Below are positions 46,451 through 56,650 of a stretch of 64,000 nt of DNA, piece by piece. The DNA is from Pictodentalium vernedei (lineage: Eukaryota; Mollusca; Scaphopoda; Dentaliida; Dentaliidae): assembly GCA_031216915.1 (NCBI GenBank), contig CM062292.1, forward strand, positions 3,654,457-3,718,456, read 5' to 3'. A program made the position numbers and the translations under genes. How positions within the stretch are numbered: position 1 is the first letter of the stretch; each line of letters starts with the position of its first letter. The notes beneath the pieces are model-generated. The model had not been told where the DNA came from, made no database searches, and worked only from the letters and a program-made list of their open reading frames with translations.

Positions 46451-46701
46451 TTAACCTTGCTGGTAATCGCCATGTCAGTTTATTGGCACAATTGGAAAAC
46501 TACACATTCATTATTTGCCGGGGGGGGGGGGGGGCAGGGGGGGGGGACCAATTAATATTTTCAACGTGCAACCTTAAAGCTGCACGTTGAAAATAATGAT
46601 TGGTCCACTCCAGATATTCACTTAGCAGACATCCTGCTAATGAAATTATGTCGTATTATGTCCATGGGCCGGAAAACGGCCCCTAGATGACAAAGGGTTA
46701 A
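46451..46701. mobile_element. Foldback MITE family D (D4), TTAA type
   Basis: TTAACCTTGCTGGTAATCGC to CAAAGGGTTAA. Core TATTTTCAACGTGCAACC / GCTGCACGTTGAAAATA. It holds an expanded G tract at 46519-46546. Its right arm contains ATATTCACTTAGCAGACATC, a 20-nt exact match to units of array T5. Confidence 0.88.
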
Positions 46702-46726
46702 GAGTCATCTAGCATTCGTTTGTTGT

Positions 46727-46976
46727 TTAACCCTTTACCCACCGCAGACGATTTCAAAATTTATTATTTCAAATATCATTTTTTAAATTTTTTCAACAAA
46801 ATTCAACACAACTATATCGTGCGACCCCTCTTTGGAACGAGCTCGAAGAGCTCGTTCCACAGAGGGGTCACATGATATGGTATTGTTGAGATTTTTCGAA
46901 AAATAATATTTTTTTCAGCTGCTGAATTTGCATATTACGCGGGCGGATACGGGCGATTCGTTGGGTAAAGGGTTAA
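46727..46976. mobile_element. Foldback MITE family C, subfamily b (C9), best preserved
   Basis: 250 bp, TTAACCCTTTACCCACCGCA to GATTCGTTGGGTAAAGGGTT then AA. Core TTTGGAACGAGCTCGAAGAG and its complement, flanked by ATATCGTGCGACC / GGTCACATGATAT. Both TTAA ends are present, 25 bp after D4. Confidence 0.93.
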
Positions 46977-46983
46977 AAAACCA

Positions 46984-47115
46984 TTACTTTTAATGAGAAA
47001 TGACAAGCCGAACTCATTCCATTGAGGAACCATAAGCTATGTCTTTGGAAGCAAACGTTGACAAATGACCGTTGGAAGATTATTCCAATGTAATGAGCTG
47101 GTCGATACGTTGTGT
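46984..47115. mobile_element. Degenerate family C fragment (C12)
   Basis: GAACTCATTCCATTGAGGAA, then CATAAGCTATGTCTTTGGA and AGCAAACG, resemble the right half of C11. The end CGTTGTGTAAATCGTTA is eroded. Confidence 0.5.
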
Positions 47116-48711
47116 AAATCGTTACTGACACGCTGGGTAAAATGTTACACAACTTGATTGTATCTGTAACAGAAGAAGTAAGTTAACGAGCTAAACCGAA
47201 TACAGTGTTCACTACCTCAGTTTAGCAGTCATGGTCAACAAATTGTTATTTTCCTGTGACATGAGATAGTCCTATTGTACTTAATTTATTTCCATCTTCG
47301 GGCGACAAAACCGGTATCCCATATATCCATAGCTGTGCATTATCCATTCCGGTATTGATTTCACTTCATCAATCGATGAATGGCAGGTTACGCAAAACGC
47401 TCATTAAAATCGCCCATTAAAATAATCTGTTTTACAACCATGCGTTCGCAAATGCAATCACCTCATTCGCATACACAAGAAAGTCTATCGAAAGTGGGTG
47501 GATTTGAGTGGGAATGCAAACATAAATTGTACTGGGCGAGAACGAGCTACAAAACTTTACGAGTTTTCAGTGGCTCAGGTCCAACGGGATTTTTATCGGA
47601 CCAAAAATGCACGCACCTGTCTTTTAGTAGTTAGTAGTGATGACTCCAGTAGGCGCTAGGACTGACAAATATTCCAGCAATCATGAGACATTCTATAGAA
47701 TTACAATGCCCTGGTAGCATTTAACCTAATTGTTAGTGATACTGATGTCAAGAATGCATAAATTGAAATATTAGGTTATTTAGTTTACGCAACTGAAGAT
47801 AAATTCCTATCGTTCTTTTCTTTCCTCATCTATTTTTGAAACCACATTCCGAAAGTTTTTTTTTCTTGTAATTAATTACACTTGAAAGTAACTGTAATTG
47901 TAATTAATTACTTTTGGATATTGGAATAATTGTAATTTTTCAAGTAATTGTAGTTAAAATTTAATGCATTACGAAATTAATTGACAACTGCCCTGGTCCA
48001 GCTGGACTCCAGCTTTCTCTATGCAATGTAACCTGCCAAAAAAACACAATGGGTTACATATTCTTTTTTTCGTTGACGTTTCTTAATTCAATTTTGATAT
48101 TTTTTTATGAAATCTCACCCGGTTAGTGCACGTGTGTCGTGAACAGATCTTGATCTCATCAAGAAAGAAACCACTTTAGTAATTAACACACCATGACGTT
48201 AGGGGCATATGACATTGGATTTGCGCACAGATAGTTTGATAAAAAATAATATCTGTTGATGTCATTTGCGTTTACTTAACAATTACTTGCTCCTTATTTG
48301 GGTCTTCCTCGCTCATCTTGTAATTTCAAGGGATATAGTATTATGGAAAGTCGATTTTAATGACGATATACTGCGAGGAAGAAATGTAATATTGTGTATC
48401 TTCAAGGTCAGCTAATTCCAAATTGTGCGAGTGCGAAACAAATATATCTTACTGACTGCTTATGTATATACTGAACTAGCAACAATTGATGAAAAATAAA
48501 ATTAATTATATTATCATATAACTGAACCGCTTTCTGTACTTGTACTTGTACTTTTCAGATTTATAAATTATTAATTCATATAACTTCTTCTTAATTCCAT
48601 TGTCTATCAGAGAGTCGAGCAACCTGGTTGTCTGACCCAATATTACGGTATAAAACATCAAGCGATGTCATTGGTGTTTCTATATACTACTGGGTCGAAT
48701 TGATGAGCGTA
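47116..48711. other. Gene-free stretch
   Basis: A TAATTACA-rich low-complexity segment lies at 47865-47970. An E-family-like scrap (TGATACTGATGTCAAG) is near 47738. No gene is recognised. Confidence 0.45.
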
Positions 48712-48972
48712 TACAGTACGTGGGGAGTGGATTGTAAGTAAATCACCCTCGGAGTGGAGTTATCACCCAAACTATAACTTTGAAATTGTGTATATATTGA
48801 CTAAAAACACAAGCAATGTTTCAGCCAATGGACCTCCGGGTTTAACCCGGAGGTCAATTGTCTGAAACTTTGCTTGTGCTTGTTATGCTCTGCAACACAT
48901 TTGCAATTATTGCTTGGGTGGAAGCACCACTCTGCGGGTGATTTAGTGATAATACACTCTCCACGTACTGTA
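48712..48972. mobile_element. Foldback MITE family A (A5)
   Basis: 261 bp, TACAGTACGTGGGGAGTG to CACTCTCCACGTACTGTA. Same orientation as A2. Core intact. Confidence 0.93.
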
Positions 48973-49235
48973 AGACAGGGATGAATCTTCGATGTTCAAA
49001 AACTTTCGAAAGACAATAGTTCGCACGCAATATAGGACTCATGGCGAACATGCACAAAAGAGATCTATTCTAACGAACACAGTATGCAATGTAGCAATTG
49101 AGCATAACTAACCTATACCAATCCGACCTACAATTTATGAACACGTACCTCTTACTATTCCAAGAACTTTGGGTTTGGAAATAAGTCTCTGTGGACTAAT
49201 ACTCTTACTATATCAACAAGGCATCCTTCCCTGTG

Positions 49236-49326
49236 CTCCAATGTGTTCTATGTGCCAGTAGGCTGTCAGTAGGCCACTAGGCTGCCAGTAGGCACATAGA
49301 ACACATTGGGACTCAGAGGACGACAT
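49236..49326. repeat. Family I palindrome (I2)
   Basis: CCAATGTGTTCTATGTGCC then AGTAGGCTG..., matched by CAGTAGGCACATAGAACACA then TTGGGACTCAG. It is a short derivative of the family I inverted pair also seen at 33.19 and 56.42 kb. Confidence 0.75.
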
Positions 49327-49546
49327 GCCTAGTCTGCCTATTCGATTTGTCCAAAATCTGACATCTCAAGCCAGATAAAATATTCCAATTACATCATCAA
49401 AACATGTCTTTACCGAAAGGATATCGAAGACATGTCTTGATTATGCATCCAAATATTTGCTCTGCAACATACTACGAAGGACAGCATTGCTAAAATTAGA
49501 AAATACTTTGACTTCAGAATCTACCGAACTTCCTTCATCAACTAGT

Positions 49547-49756
49547 AAGAACAATACTCGACTTCCACAATGCACTTCTGTACAATCTTCAAGGCTGTCA
49601 GATCATAAACCTGCAAAGAACAATACTCGACTTCCACAATGCACTTATGCACAATCTTCCAGGCTATCAGATCATAAACCTGCAAAGAACAATACTCGAC
49701 TTCCACAATGCACTTATGCACAATCTTCCAGGCTGTCAGGTCATAAACCTGCAGCA
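49547..49756. repeat. 69-bp in-frame tandem triplication
   Basis: AAGAACAATACTCGACTTCC begins each copy at 49547, 49616 and 49685. The unit encodes a 23-residue RT block and copies differ at a few positions. Confidence 0.95.
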
Positions 49757-49835
49757 CGTTCAAAACTCTGCAGTTGAGCCAATCACCAATACAAAGAAAT
49801 GTGACCACATTACACAGGTTCTGAAAATTCTACAC

Positions 49836-50081
49836 TACAGTACGTGGAGACTGGATTGTAACTAAATCACCCGGGGAGTGGAGCTGACACCCAAATTCTG
49901 TACATGTGGACAAAAACAGAAACAATGTTTAAGCCAATGGACCTCCGGGTTCATCCCGGAGGTCCATTGGCTGGAACTTTGCTTGTGCTTCTTATGCTTT
50001 GCAACAGATTTGCAATTATTACTCGAGTGAAATCTCCACTCTGAGGGTGATTTAGTGATAATACACTCTCCACGTACTGTA
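49836..50081. mobile_element. Foldback MITE family A (A6) inserted in LINE remnant
   Basis: 246 bp, TACAGTACGTGGAGACTG to CACTCTCCACGTACTGTA. About 15 bp are missing from the left inner arm (after GCTGACACCCAAA). Core CAATGGACCTCCGGGTTC / ATCCCGGAGGTCCATTG. Confidence 0.92.
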
Positions 50082-50484
50082 GCTACAAATAAACCAACAA
50101 CTTTAATTCCAACTTTTTCATCAGATTTTCAAATCACTTAATGGATATGGTCCAGCATGTATAGCGGAACTGCTAAAATATATGACTTTATCACTCGAAC
50201 TTTCTTCAACCAAATCATCTTTAATTGCAAAGTTAGGTTGGAAACAGCAAGGGGTCATGTTCATATGCCGCACCTATTATATACAATATCTATGGTGGCA
50301 AAATTAAACTCTCTTGATCTATTGACATATGCAGAAAATAACGTTCAATACTTCTCTTCAGATCACATTTTGGCTTCATAAAACTATCCATTCTACTCAG
50401 TTCACAAACACATTAAAAACTCAACATTGATTCCAGTGCTGTATAAATTATTATTATTATTTTTATTATTGTTATTATTATTAA

Positions 50485-50529
<45 letters not shown>

Positions 50530-50530
50530 T

Positions 50531-50948
50531 CGTAGAAGAAATACTTTCCGTTGTTTAGTTGCCTCTGCTATTTTTCAAGTTTTCGCAGCATAAGCTGAGG
50601 ACCGTTGCTTCTAAATCAGTGCTGTGGTACGAAAGGAGATCCGGGGCGGGATATAGGGCGTATAGAAACATCTCCCGCACGCTCCTCCAGCAAGACGCTT
50701 TCCTCTTGGCTATACCTCGTGGATGGAGAGAACCGAGTAGGAATTGTGTATTGATGGGAGCAACCGCACGTACGATCATCCTGTTCAGAAAGAGAACGTT
50801 TTATCTCCACTCATTGAAAACGGACTACGCATGTCAGAGCCACCGTTTTTGATAAATTAATTTAATTGGTAATTAAATAAAAAATAAATTACAAACTCAA
50901 CAGAATAAATTAGACATGATAATCTTTTGCAATTATTATAATATTAGA
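50531..50948. other. Unassigned spacer
   Basis: Overlapping open frames on both strands at 50555-50852 with no recognisable domain. Confidence 0.4.
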
Positions 50949-51126
50949 ACGTTCCTTTTCATGTTCTGTCAGTCGATATTACCTGAGTTTGTGTGATTTC
51001 TGAAATAAAACCTGAAGCAGCGAATAGTACCTGCGTTTGTGTGATTTCTGAAATAAAACCTAAAGCAGCTTCAGAAATCACACAAACTCAGGTACTATCG
51101 ACCGATAGAACATGAAAGGAAACGTT
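50949..51126. repeat. Inverted repeat with duplicated left arm (K)
   Basis: The left arm (50949-51005: CATGTTCTGTCAGTCGATA ... CCTGAGTTTGTGTGATTTC) is matched by the complement at 51070-51126. A second copy of GTTTGTGTGATTTCTGAAAT and neighbouring bases lies between (about 51030-51060), making the left side a tandem duplicate. Confidence 0.85.
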
Positions 51127-52162
51127 TCAATTATTTTATTATGCCGAACAAAAAATAGCTTTCATTGTTAAGCGTTAACTGCAACATACCATCAATCTTG
51201 TAACAACAATGTAGTCGAATCCAAAAACATGACGTCGTTTCGAACGAATGACGTCTCTTCGAAAATGACTTGTCACAAGTGCCGTCGCTTTGGGAGTTTC
51301 TATATCAACAAATGCCAATGTTTACAACTGCATCATGCTGTTCATGTTATAATTCATTGTTAATGCTTGTGTGAAAAGTGATTTAAATTGATGGAATATA
51401 AATTCATGTTTCTCGGACGACAACAGTTGTTAGAATTAAGCGGAGTGAAACAATTTATTTTGAACTTGAGGCGGAGGCTCAATAAGGTTGAGGAGTACTA
51501 AACTTGTGGAAATATAATTGATTGAAGTCATAACTGAGACTCATATTCAGGATTCACTGAAGTGGTGAACAACACGTGAGTGAGTTTTTTAATATTTCTG
51601 ATTCTTTTAAATTCATTGTTTGCAGTTAAAATTGAAAACGCACCCACTGAAGATGATATATTTGTTGGTAAGTTTGTGTCTACCGGTGTTGAAAAAATTT
51701 AAACCGACACGGAGCCAGCGTTTGGTGTTGAGAAATTCCAATCGACGCTGATCAATGGAAGTGGCGCTTACATTTTCTTCGTTATATTGTCTCCAGTGAA
51801 AAACGTTCCGATAGTACCCGTGTTTTGCCCCAAAACTCCAGTACTATGACATTTAGAAGGTGTCAAAGTAACCAATCACGGCTGATGTTACAAACGTGAG
51901 GCATAATAATTTTATATAGGCCTGTCATGCGATATCCTGAAAAATAAAACAAAGAAACAAACAGCGGAAACACTACTATAAACTTCAGCTGTTATAGTAC
52001 AAGAAGAACAACGAATGGTGATTAAGTTATGCTCAGCGCAAGAACGCAATATAACGAGGTCACGAGCTTCACTCATACAAGATCAATTCATAGACGTCGA
52101 ATGGTTGTCAAAATATATGGAAACAAACCAAGAAAGGAAAGAATATTGTAAGATGAATTGTC
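51127..52162. other. Gene-free stretch
   Basis: Nothing recognised. Confidence 0.45.
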
Positions 52163-52315
52163 ATTACCACTAAGTGGGTGTCCGAGATGGTGTATTGAAT
52201 TCTTGACCTCGTCTCTGGGTCATAGATCGACTCGTCATAACGGACTCGTCGTCATATGCCCTGAGACGAGGTCCCGACTTCAATGCACCATCTCGGAAAC
52301 CCATTCTGCGGTAAT
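52163..52315. repeat. Foldback sequence (L), 153 bp
   Basis: Arms TTACCACTAAGTGGGTGTCC, then GAGATGGTG and GACCTCGTCTC, match the complement of GAGACGAGGTC, CACCATCTCGG and the terminal GCGGTAA. Imperfect, single copy in the window. Confidence 0.75.
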
Positions 52316-52470
52316 AACCCATACGCCATTAATATATTATGCTGATCCAATATCATTTAAACTAAAGAAATCTTGTCGTCAGAGCCTATTGCATATAGCA
52401 CGTGGACACATATTTTTCACCCGATCGCTACCCAGTCGCGATCCGATCGAAATCACCCCACCCTTTTATA

Positions 52471-52697
52471 TTAACACTTTACCCAACGAATCGGCCGCAT
52501 CCGCCCGCGTAATATGCAAATTCAGCAGTTGAAAACATATTATTTTTCAAACAATTTCAACAAAACCATATCATGTTACCCCTCGTTGGAACGAGCTCGA
52601 AGATATGATATGGTTTTGTTGAGTTTTTTTTTTTAAATTTAAAAATGATATTTGAAATAATAAATTTTGATATCGTCTGCGTTGGGTAAAGGGTTAA
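52471..52697. mobile_element. Foldback MITE family C, subfamily b (C10)
   Basis: TTAACACTTTACCCAACGAA to GTTGGGTAAAGGGTTAA. The hairpin core is half deleted (CCTCGTTGGAACGAGCTCGA followed directly by AGATATGATATGG), a mirror-image loss to that in C4. Confidence 0.9.
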
Positions 52698-53454
52698 CAG
52701 CACTGTACTTCTTACTAAGCTAAATGAAGTTGCCCATGTGAAAACCACCAACTTATAAATAAACATGACAAGAAACATGTAACATCAGTTATGTATAAAA
52801 TTCTATTTGAATTTCAAAGCCTTGATATAAATAAAAACAATAGAAAGCGACAGCAAAAAGAAAGAAAATCCTTCACACCTGACTGTGCACACGTCACTGT
52901 CCACATGTCACTGTCCACACGTCACATCGAACAGAATGCACAAGACGCTCAATCTCCATCTAAACCTACTGATTATATAAATTTAACCACGGTAATACTC
53001 ACTCACTATTAAACCGCGTCAAGAAAATAAATATTTCCGCTAACTCGCCAAATACAAAATAATTACACATGCGTTGGTTTGAAAATAATCGGTTGTCGGA
53101 ACAAAAAAAAAGAAGTTTAGCTAATTAAAAAAATTTGAAGATACACATTCCGTACGATATGTAAAATTCCGCTATGACCAAATATGAACCGAACTCATGT
53201 CAGGAATAAAATATTAGCCATAGAAGCTGTTCATATCTAACTTATACAAAACCCTGGTTTGATAACCAAATGACTTTCTACTTGTGTTGCGTCGATATAG
53301 CCGCGATGCTGAAATTGACCTAAACACCAACAATAACGAAAGCAAAATACAAACTTTGGTTTACGTACTAGTGGCAAAAGTCGAAGGTCGTGGTTACAAA
53401 ACAACACCCTGCCCTACCGCGTTGAACTCGAGAGTCGGATTTGCTTTCCAGAAA
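52698..53454. other. Gene-free stretch
   Basis: Short repeated CACACGTCACTGTCCACATG motif near 52890-52925; otherwise nothing. Confidence 0.45.
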
Positions 53455-53655
53455 CATAATACGTAATTATATAATGAAGTAGGATGGATGATAAGCGGAC
53501 GTGTGGGGTAGACCAATCAATATTTTCAACGTGCAGACGTAAGGCTGCACGTTGAAGATATTAATTTTTCCACCCACAAATAATGAATATTGACTCTTTC
53601 AATGGAAGCCCCTGAACTGAAACAGAAGATGCCAACAGTGTTCAAAGGGTTCAAT
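53455..53655. mobile_element. Foldback MITE family D (D5)
   Basis: Core GGGGTAGACCAATCAATATT, then TTCAACGTGCAGACG / GGCTGCACGTTGAAGATATT. Right end GTGTTCAAAGGGTTCAA. Orientation as D1; the left terminus is eroded. Confidence 0.8.
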
Positions 53656-53711
53656 GTATGTGAATCAATATTAAGTTCAAACAACATCGGGAATATTATC
53701 AAATAAATAGA

Positions 53712-53860
53712 GGATATAGAATGAGTGTTTTTCTCATATAATATTTATGAAACGAGTCTATGAATTTTCCGTTTTGGCGAGCCTCTGGCGAGCCCAAACG
53801 AAAAATTCGGACGAGTTTCATAAATATTATATGAGACAAACACCCATTTCATATTCTATT
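53712..53860. repeat. Foldback sequence (M)
   Basis: Arms CTCATATAATATTTATGAAA / TTTCATAAATATTATATGAG, with inner CCGTTTTGGCGAGCC / GGCGAGCCCAAACG and outer GATATAGAATGAGTGTTT / AACACCCATTTCATATTC. The loop is 5-10 bp. Confidence 0.88.
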
Positions 53861-53906
53861 TATCATATGACACACACACGCACAAATTGGCTACTTAGTA
53901 TGACTT

Positions 53907-54128
53907 TTAACCCATCACCTAACTTGAGTTGCAGACGGCACATGGAAAAAAAATCCTCGTTTTACTAAAAGTTTTCACTTTTTGCTTCCAAAACATAGGT
54001 TATGAACCCTCATTGGAACGAGCTCATTCCAATGAGGGGTCATAACCTATGTTTTGGAAGCAAAAAGTGAAAATATAAAAAAAATGAATGTTTTTTTTTT
54101 TTTTTTTTTTTTGTAGGTAAAAGATTAA
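53907..54128. mobile_element. Foldback MITE family C variant (C11)
   Basis: TTAACCCATCACCTAAC to GTAGGTAAAAGATTAA. The core is a precise inverted pair CTTTTTGCTTCCAAAACATA / TATGTTTTGGAAGCAAAAAG around CCTCATTGGAACGAGCTC. A poly-T run follows the right arm. Confidence 0.88.
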
Positions 54129-55267
54129 TACAATATAACCCACCCTAAATCGGACAGATAACGTAAATTCTCCCTACTGAAATTATGCAAATGTCACCCA
54201 GTTGTATTTTGTTTAGCCAATCAAATTGTTCGGTTTTGAAATTGACCAATGAAGGCTCCCAACTCTAATTATGCAAATTATGAATATGTGATCCAGTTGT
54301 ATTTTGTTCAGCCAGGTTTGAAATTGACCAATGATATTGACGGAAGGCTTTATTTATCACTGGTTAATATGAAAACAAAATATGAAATGTTTTAAAGTGA
54401 ACAAAACGGACGTATCGCATGATAAAAGTATATATAGTATAACCAAAAACGCTGGAAAGAAGACACCTCAGTCAGTTCAATACATCTTTAAAGCAATGGA
54501 CACGATGCATGGCGTCGGCTCCAATGAGAGGACATCAGCTAATTTTTTTAAACAATGAGAACGATTAAATTATTAATTTTGGATGTCGATTTTCGTTAAT
54601 AGCGTTGGGCGTTGTTTCTCATTTCAAATCGCTGAAGTCTCTTGATACAATCTTGAAAAACAATCTTAAAAACAATCTTAAAAAACAGGCATCCACTGAA
54701 AACGTTCCTTATAAACATAATACTCGATTAGGTTAGTTTAAAGACAGAACAAGTATGATATCTGTGGGTAACAAACATCACCCGTATTGGGAAATATGCT
54801 CTTCTTTTAAATCGAAGAACATTTCCACACAGTTTTGTCGCTTTTGGTCAAAATAATTCGAAATCACTCAGAGTTTAGCATGTCACAGCTGACTGGCTAG
54901 CGATTTACAAACACATAATAAACGAATCGAGAAAAAAAAAGAAATAAGTTAAAGCAAATTTACTGTTCAATTTCCAAATTGGTCGAGGAGAATAAAAAAC
55001 AAGTTTTTTTGTTTATTTGTTTATATGTTTGTTATTTTTATTTATTTTTTAGTATATTCTTCACGATATGGACAACATTACTATTTGTTTACATATTTGA
55101 AAATTTCTTGCTGTTGTATCACACGAAACCCTAAAAAGCTTGTATAAGCCTAATATGTCAATGGACAAATGCTTTGATTACATGTTGAAATCCGATCTAA
55201 AATCCATTACTTCCTCTGATACAAAACCAGACTTAGAGTCAAACAAACAAACATCGCGTTTGCTTGG
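54129..55267. other. No recognised gene
   Basis: Apart from the octamer-containing repeats at 54181-54335, only AT-rich sequence is seen. A variant of AAACAATCTTAAA is repeated near 54650-54690. Confidence 0.45.
54181..54500 (+). promoter_or_regulatory. Candidate promoter-like cluster (weak)
   Basis: Two diverged direct repeats (starting at 54181 and 54267) each carry the octamer ATGCAAAT, then CCAGTTGTATTTTGTT, then TTGAAATTGACCAATGA with a CCAAT-like core. About 90 bp further on is AAAAGTATATATAG (54424-54437), followed by TCAGTCAGTTC. The layout resembles an octamer/CCAAT/TATA promoter, but no convincing downstream gene follows, so it may be chance or a decayed copy. Confidence 0.2.
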
Positions 55268-55880
55268 GTGCTATAATGTCCTATGTCCCAGAGGGGAAAT
55301 GATATATAGTCCCAGAGGGGAAATAATATATAGTCCCACAGGGGAAATAATATATAGTCCCATAGGGGAAATAATATATAGCCCCATAGGGGAAATAATC
55401 ATAGGGGAAATAATATATAGTCCCATAGGGGAAATAATATATAGCCTCATATGGTAAATAATATATAGTCTCATAGGGAAAATAATATATAACCCCATAG
55501 GGGAAATAATCTATAGTACCATAGGGGGAAATAATATGTAGTCCCATAGGGGAAATAGTATATAGACCCATAGGGGAAATAAGATATAGTCCCAAAGGGG
55601 AAATAATATATAGCCCCATAGGGGAAATAATATATAGCCTCATAGGGAAATAATATATAGTCCCATAGGGGAAATAATATATAGCCCCATAGGGGAAATA
55701 ATATATAGCCCCATAGAGGAAATAATATATAGTCCCACAGGGGAAATAAGATATAGTCCCATAGGGGAAATAATATATAGTCCCATAGGGAAAATAATAT
55801 ATAGCCCCATAGGGGAAAATATATAGCCCCATAGGGGAAATACTATATAGTCCCATAGGGGACATAGGACATTCTAGCAC
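55268..55880. repeat. 24-bp minisatellite T6 enclosed by inverted repeats
   Basis: About 24 copies of ATAGTCCCATAGGGGAAATA plus ATAT. Each unit holds the near-palindrome TCCCATAGGGGA. The array is bounded by GTGCTATAATGTCCTATGTC (55268-) and its complement GACATAGGACATTCTAGCAC (to 55880), so the whole block is one foldback. Open frames through it are artefacts. Confidence 0.95.
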
Positions 55881-56392
55881 TCAGTTGATGATATGACAAA
55901 TATCAATACGATAACATAAGAATTATTCTCCTCTGATTTTTTTCTCTATGCCAACTTAGCACCGTGAAATTAAAGTGAATGAGCATATTCGTGTTCAATT
56001 AATTTGTGATGGAGACACGGTCAAATAATATCAGAGGATGTGACACTTTTTGTACAGATAACATCTGTGTCATGATTAAATATTTCATGATTGAAGACGA
56101 AAGATAACATATTATCAAGTATGGCGATCATGGATTGAAAATGTGTTGTGATCGTCCTGAAGATTAAATGGTTTCCCGTTTCTCAAGTGGTGGAGTTTTT
56201 GAACACTATACGCCTTGTGTATTTATTACACTCCTGTTCTATGAATACCCCATCTTCAGCAACACTAACCCATGCGGAAAATGAAAATATGTTCCACACA
56301 TATGTGCGGAACGGAAATCGTTGGCGGACTATTCTTAAATAGAAGCGAAAGTTCACTGGACTTTTCTACAAATCGTGCAGCTCAATTACAAT
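55881..56392. other. Gene-free stretch
   Basis: Nothing recognised. Confidence 0.45.
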
Positions 56393-56650
56393 TTGAATCG
56401 CTAGCGATAGCCGGAAATCCTCCTCTGAGTTCTAAAGTGTTCTATGTGCCTCGCAAATTGTGTTGACGATAAAATGTGTTCTTTTTGTTGATAGTCTTCA
56501 AATGAACTGCTGAGCGTCCTTTTAATAATAGGTTTTGTACATGTGAAGGCGTGTAATAAACACAGAACGACACGCGTGTGTGAATGGGTTAATCGATATG
56601 ACACTTGTGTCATATCGATTAACCCATTCCCACGCGAGTGTCGTTCTGTG
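56393..56650. mobile_element. Foldback element family I (I3)
   Basis: Reverse orientation of I1: TTTGAATCGCTAGCGATAG, GAGTTCTAAAGTGTTCTATG, TTTTTGTTGATAGTCTTCAA, then at 56561-56650 a near-perfect palindrome (CACAGAACGACACGCGTGTG ... GTTAATCGATATGACAC and complement). The palindrome tip is absent from I1. Confidence 0.7.

Larger units (their letters stand above)
49445..50530 (+). pseudogene. CR1/L2-like LINE 3' remnant, split by MITE A6
   Basis: In + frames with shifts I read SIAKIRKYFDFR, then LDFHNALMHNLPGCQ, VQNSAVEPITNTKKCDHITQ and VLKILHYS up to 49835. After MITE A6 come FKSLNGYGPAYIAELLK, then weaker C-terminal sequence, then GTGCTGTATAAATTATTATT and an ATT-rich tail (50446-50527). The order and motifs (LDYCNAL-x-LP, VQNxAxR, DHITxVLxxLHW, PxYLxELL) are those of CR1/L2-type RT C-termini. 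A 69-bp (23-codon) stretch covering the LDFHNALMHNLPG block is triplicated in frame at 49547-49753. Multiple stops make it a pseudogene. Confidence 0.75.

Noticed and set aside
55140-55880. Repetitive frames YSPIGEII / YFPYGTI
   Set aside because: Artefact of the 24-bp T6 minisatellite.
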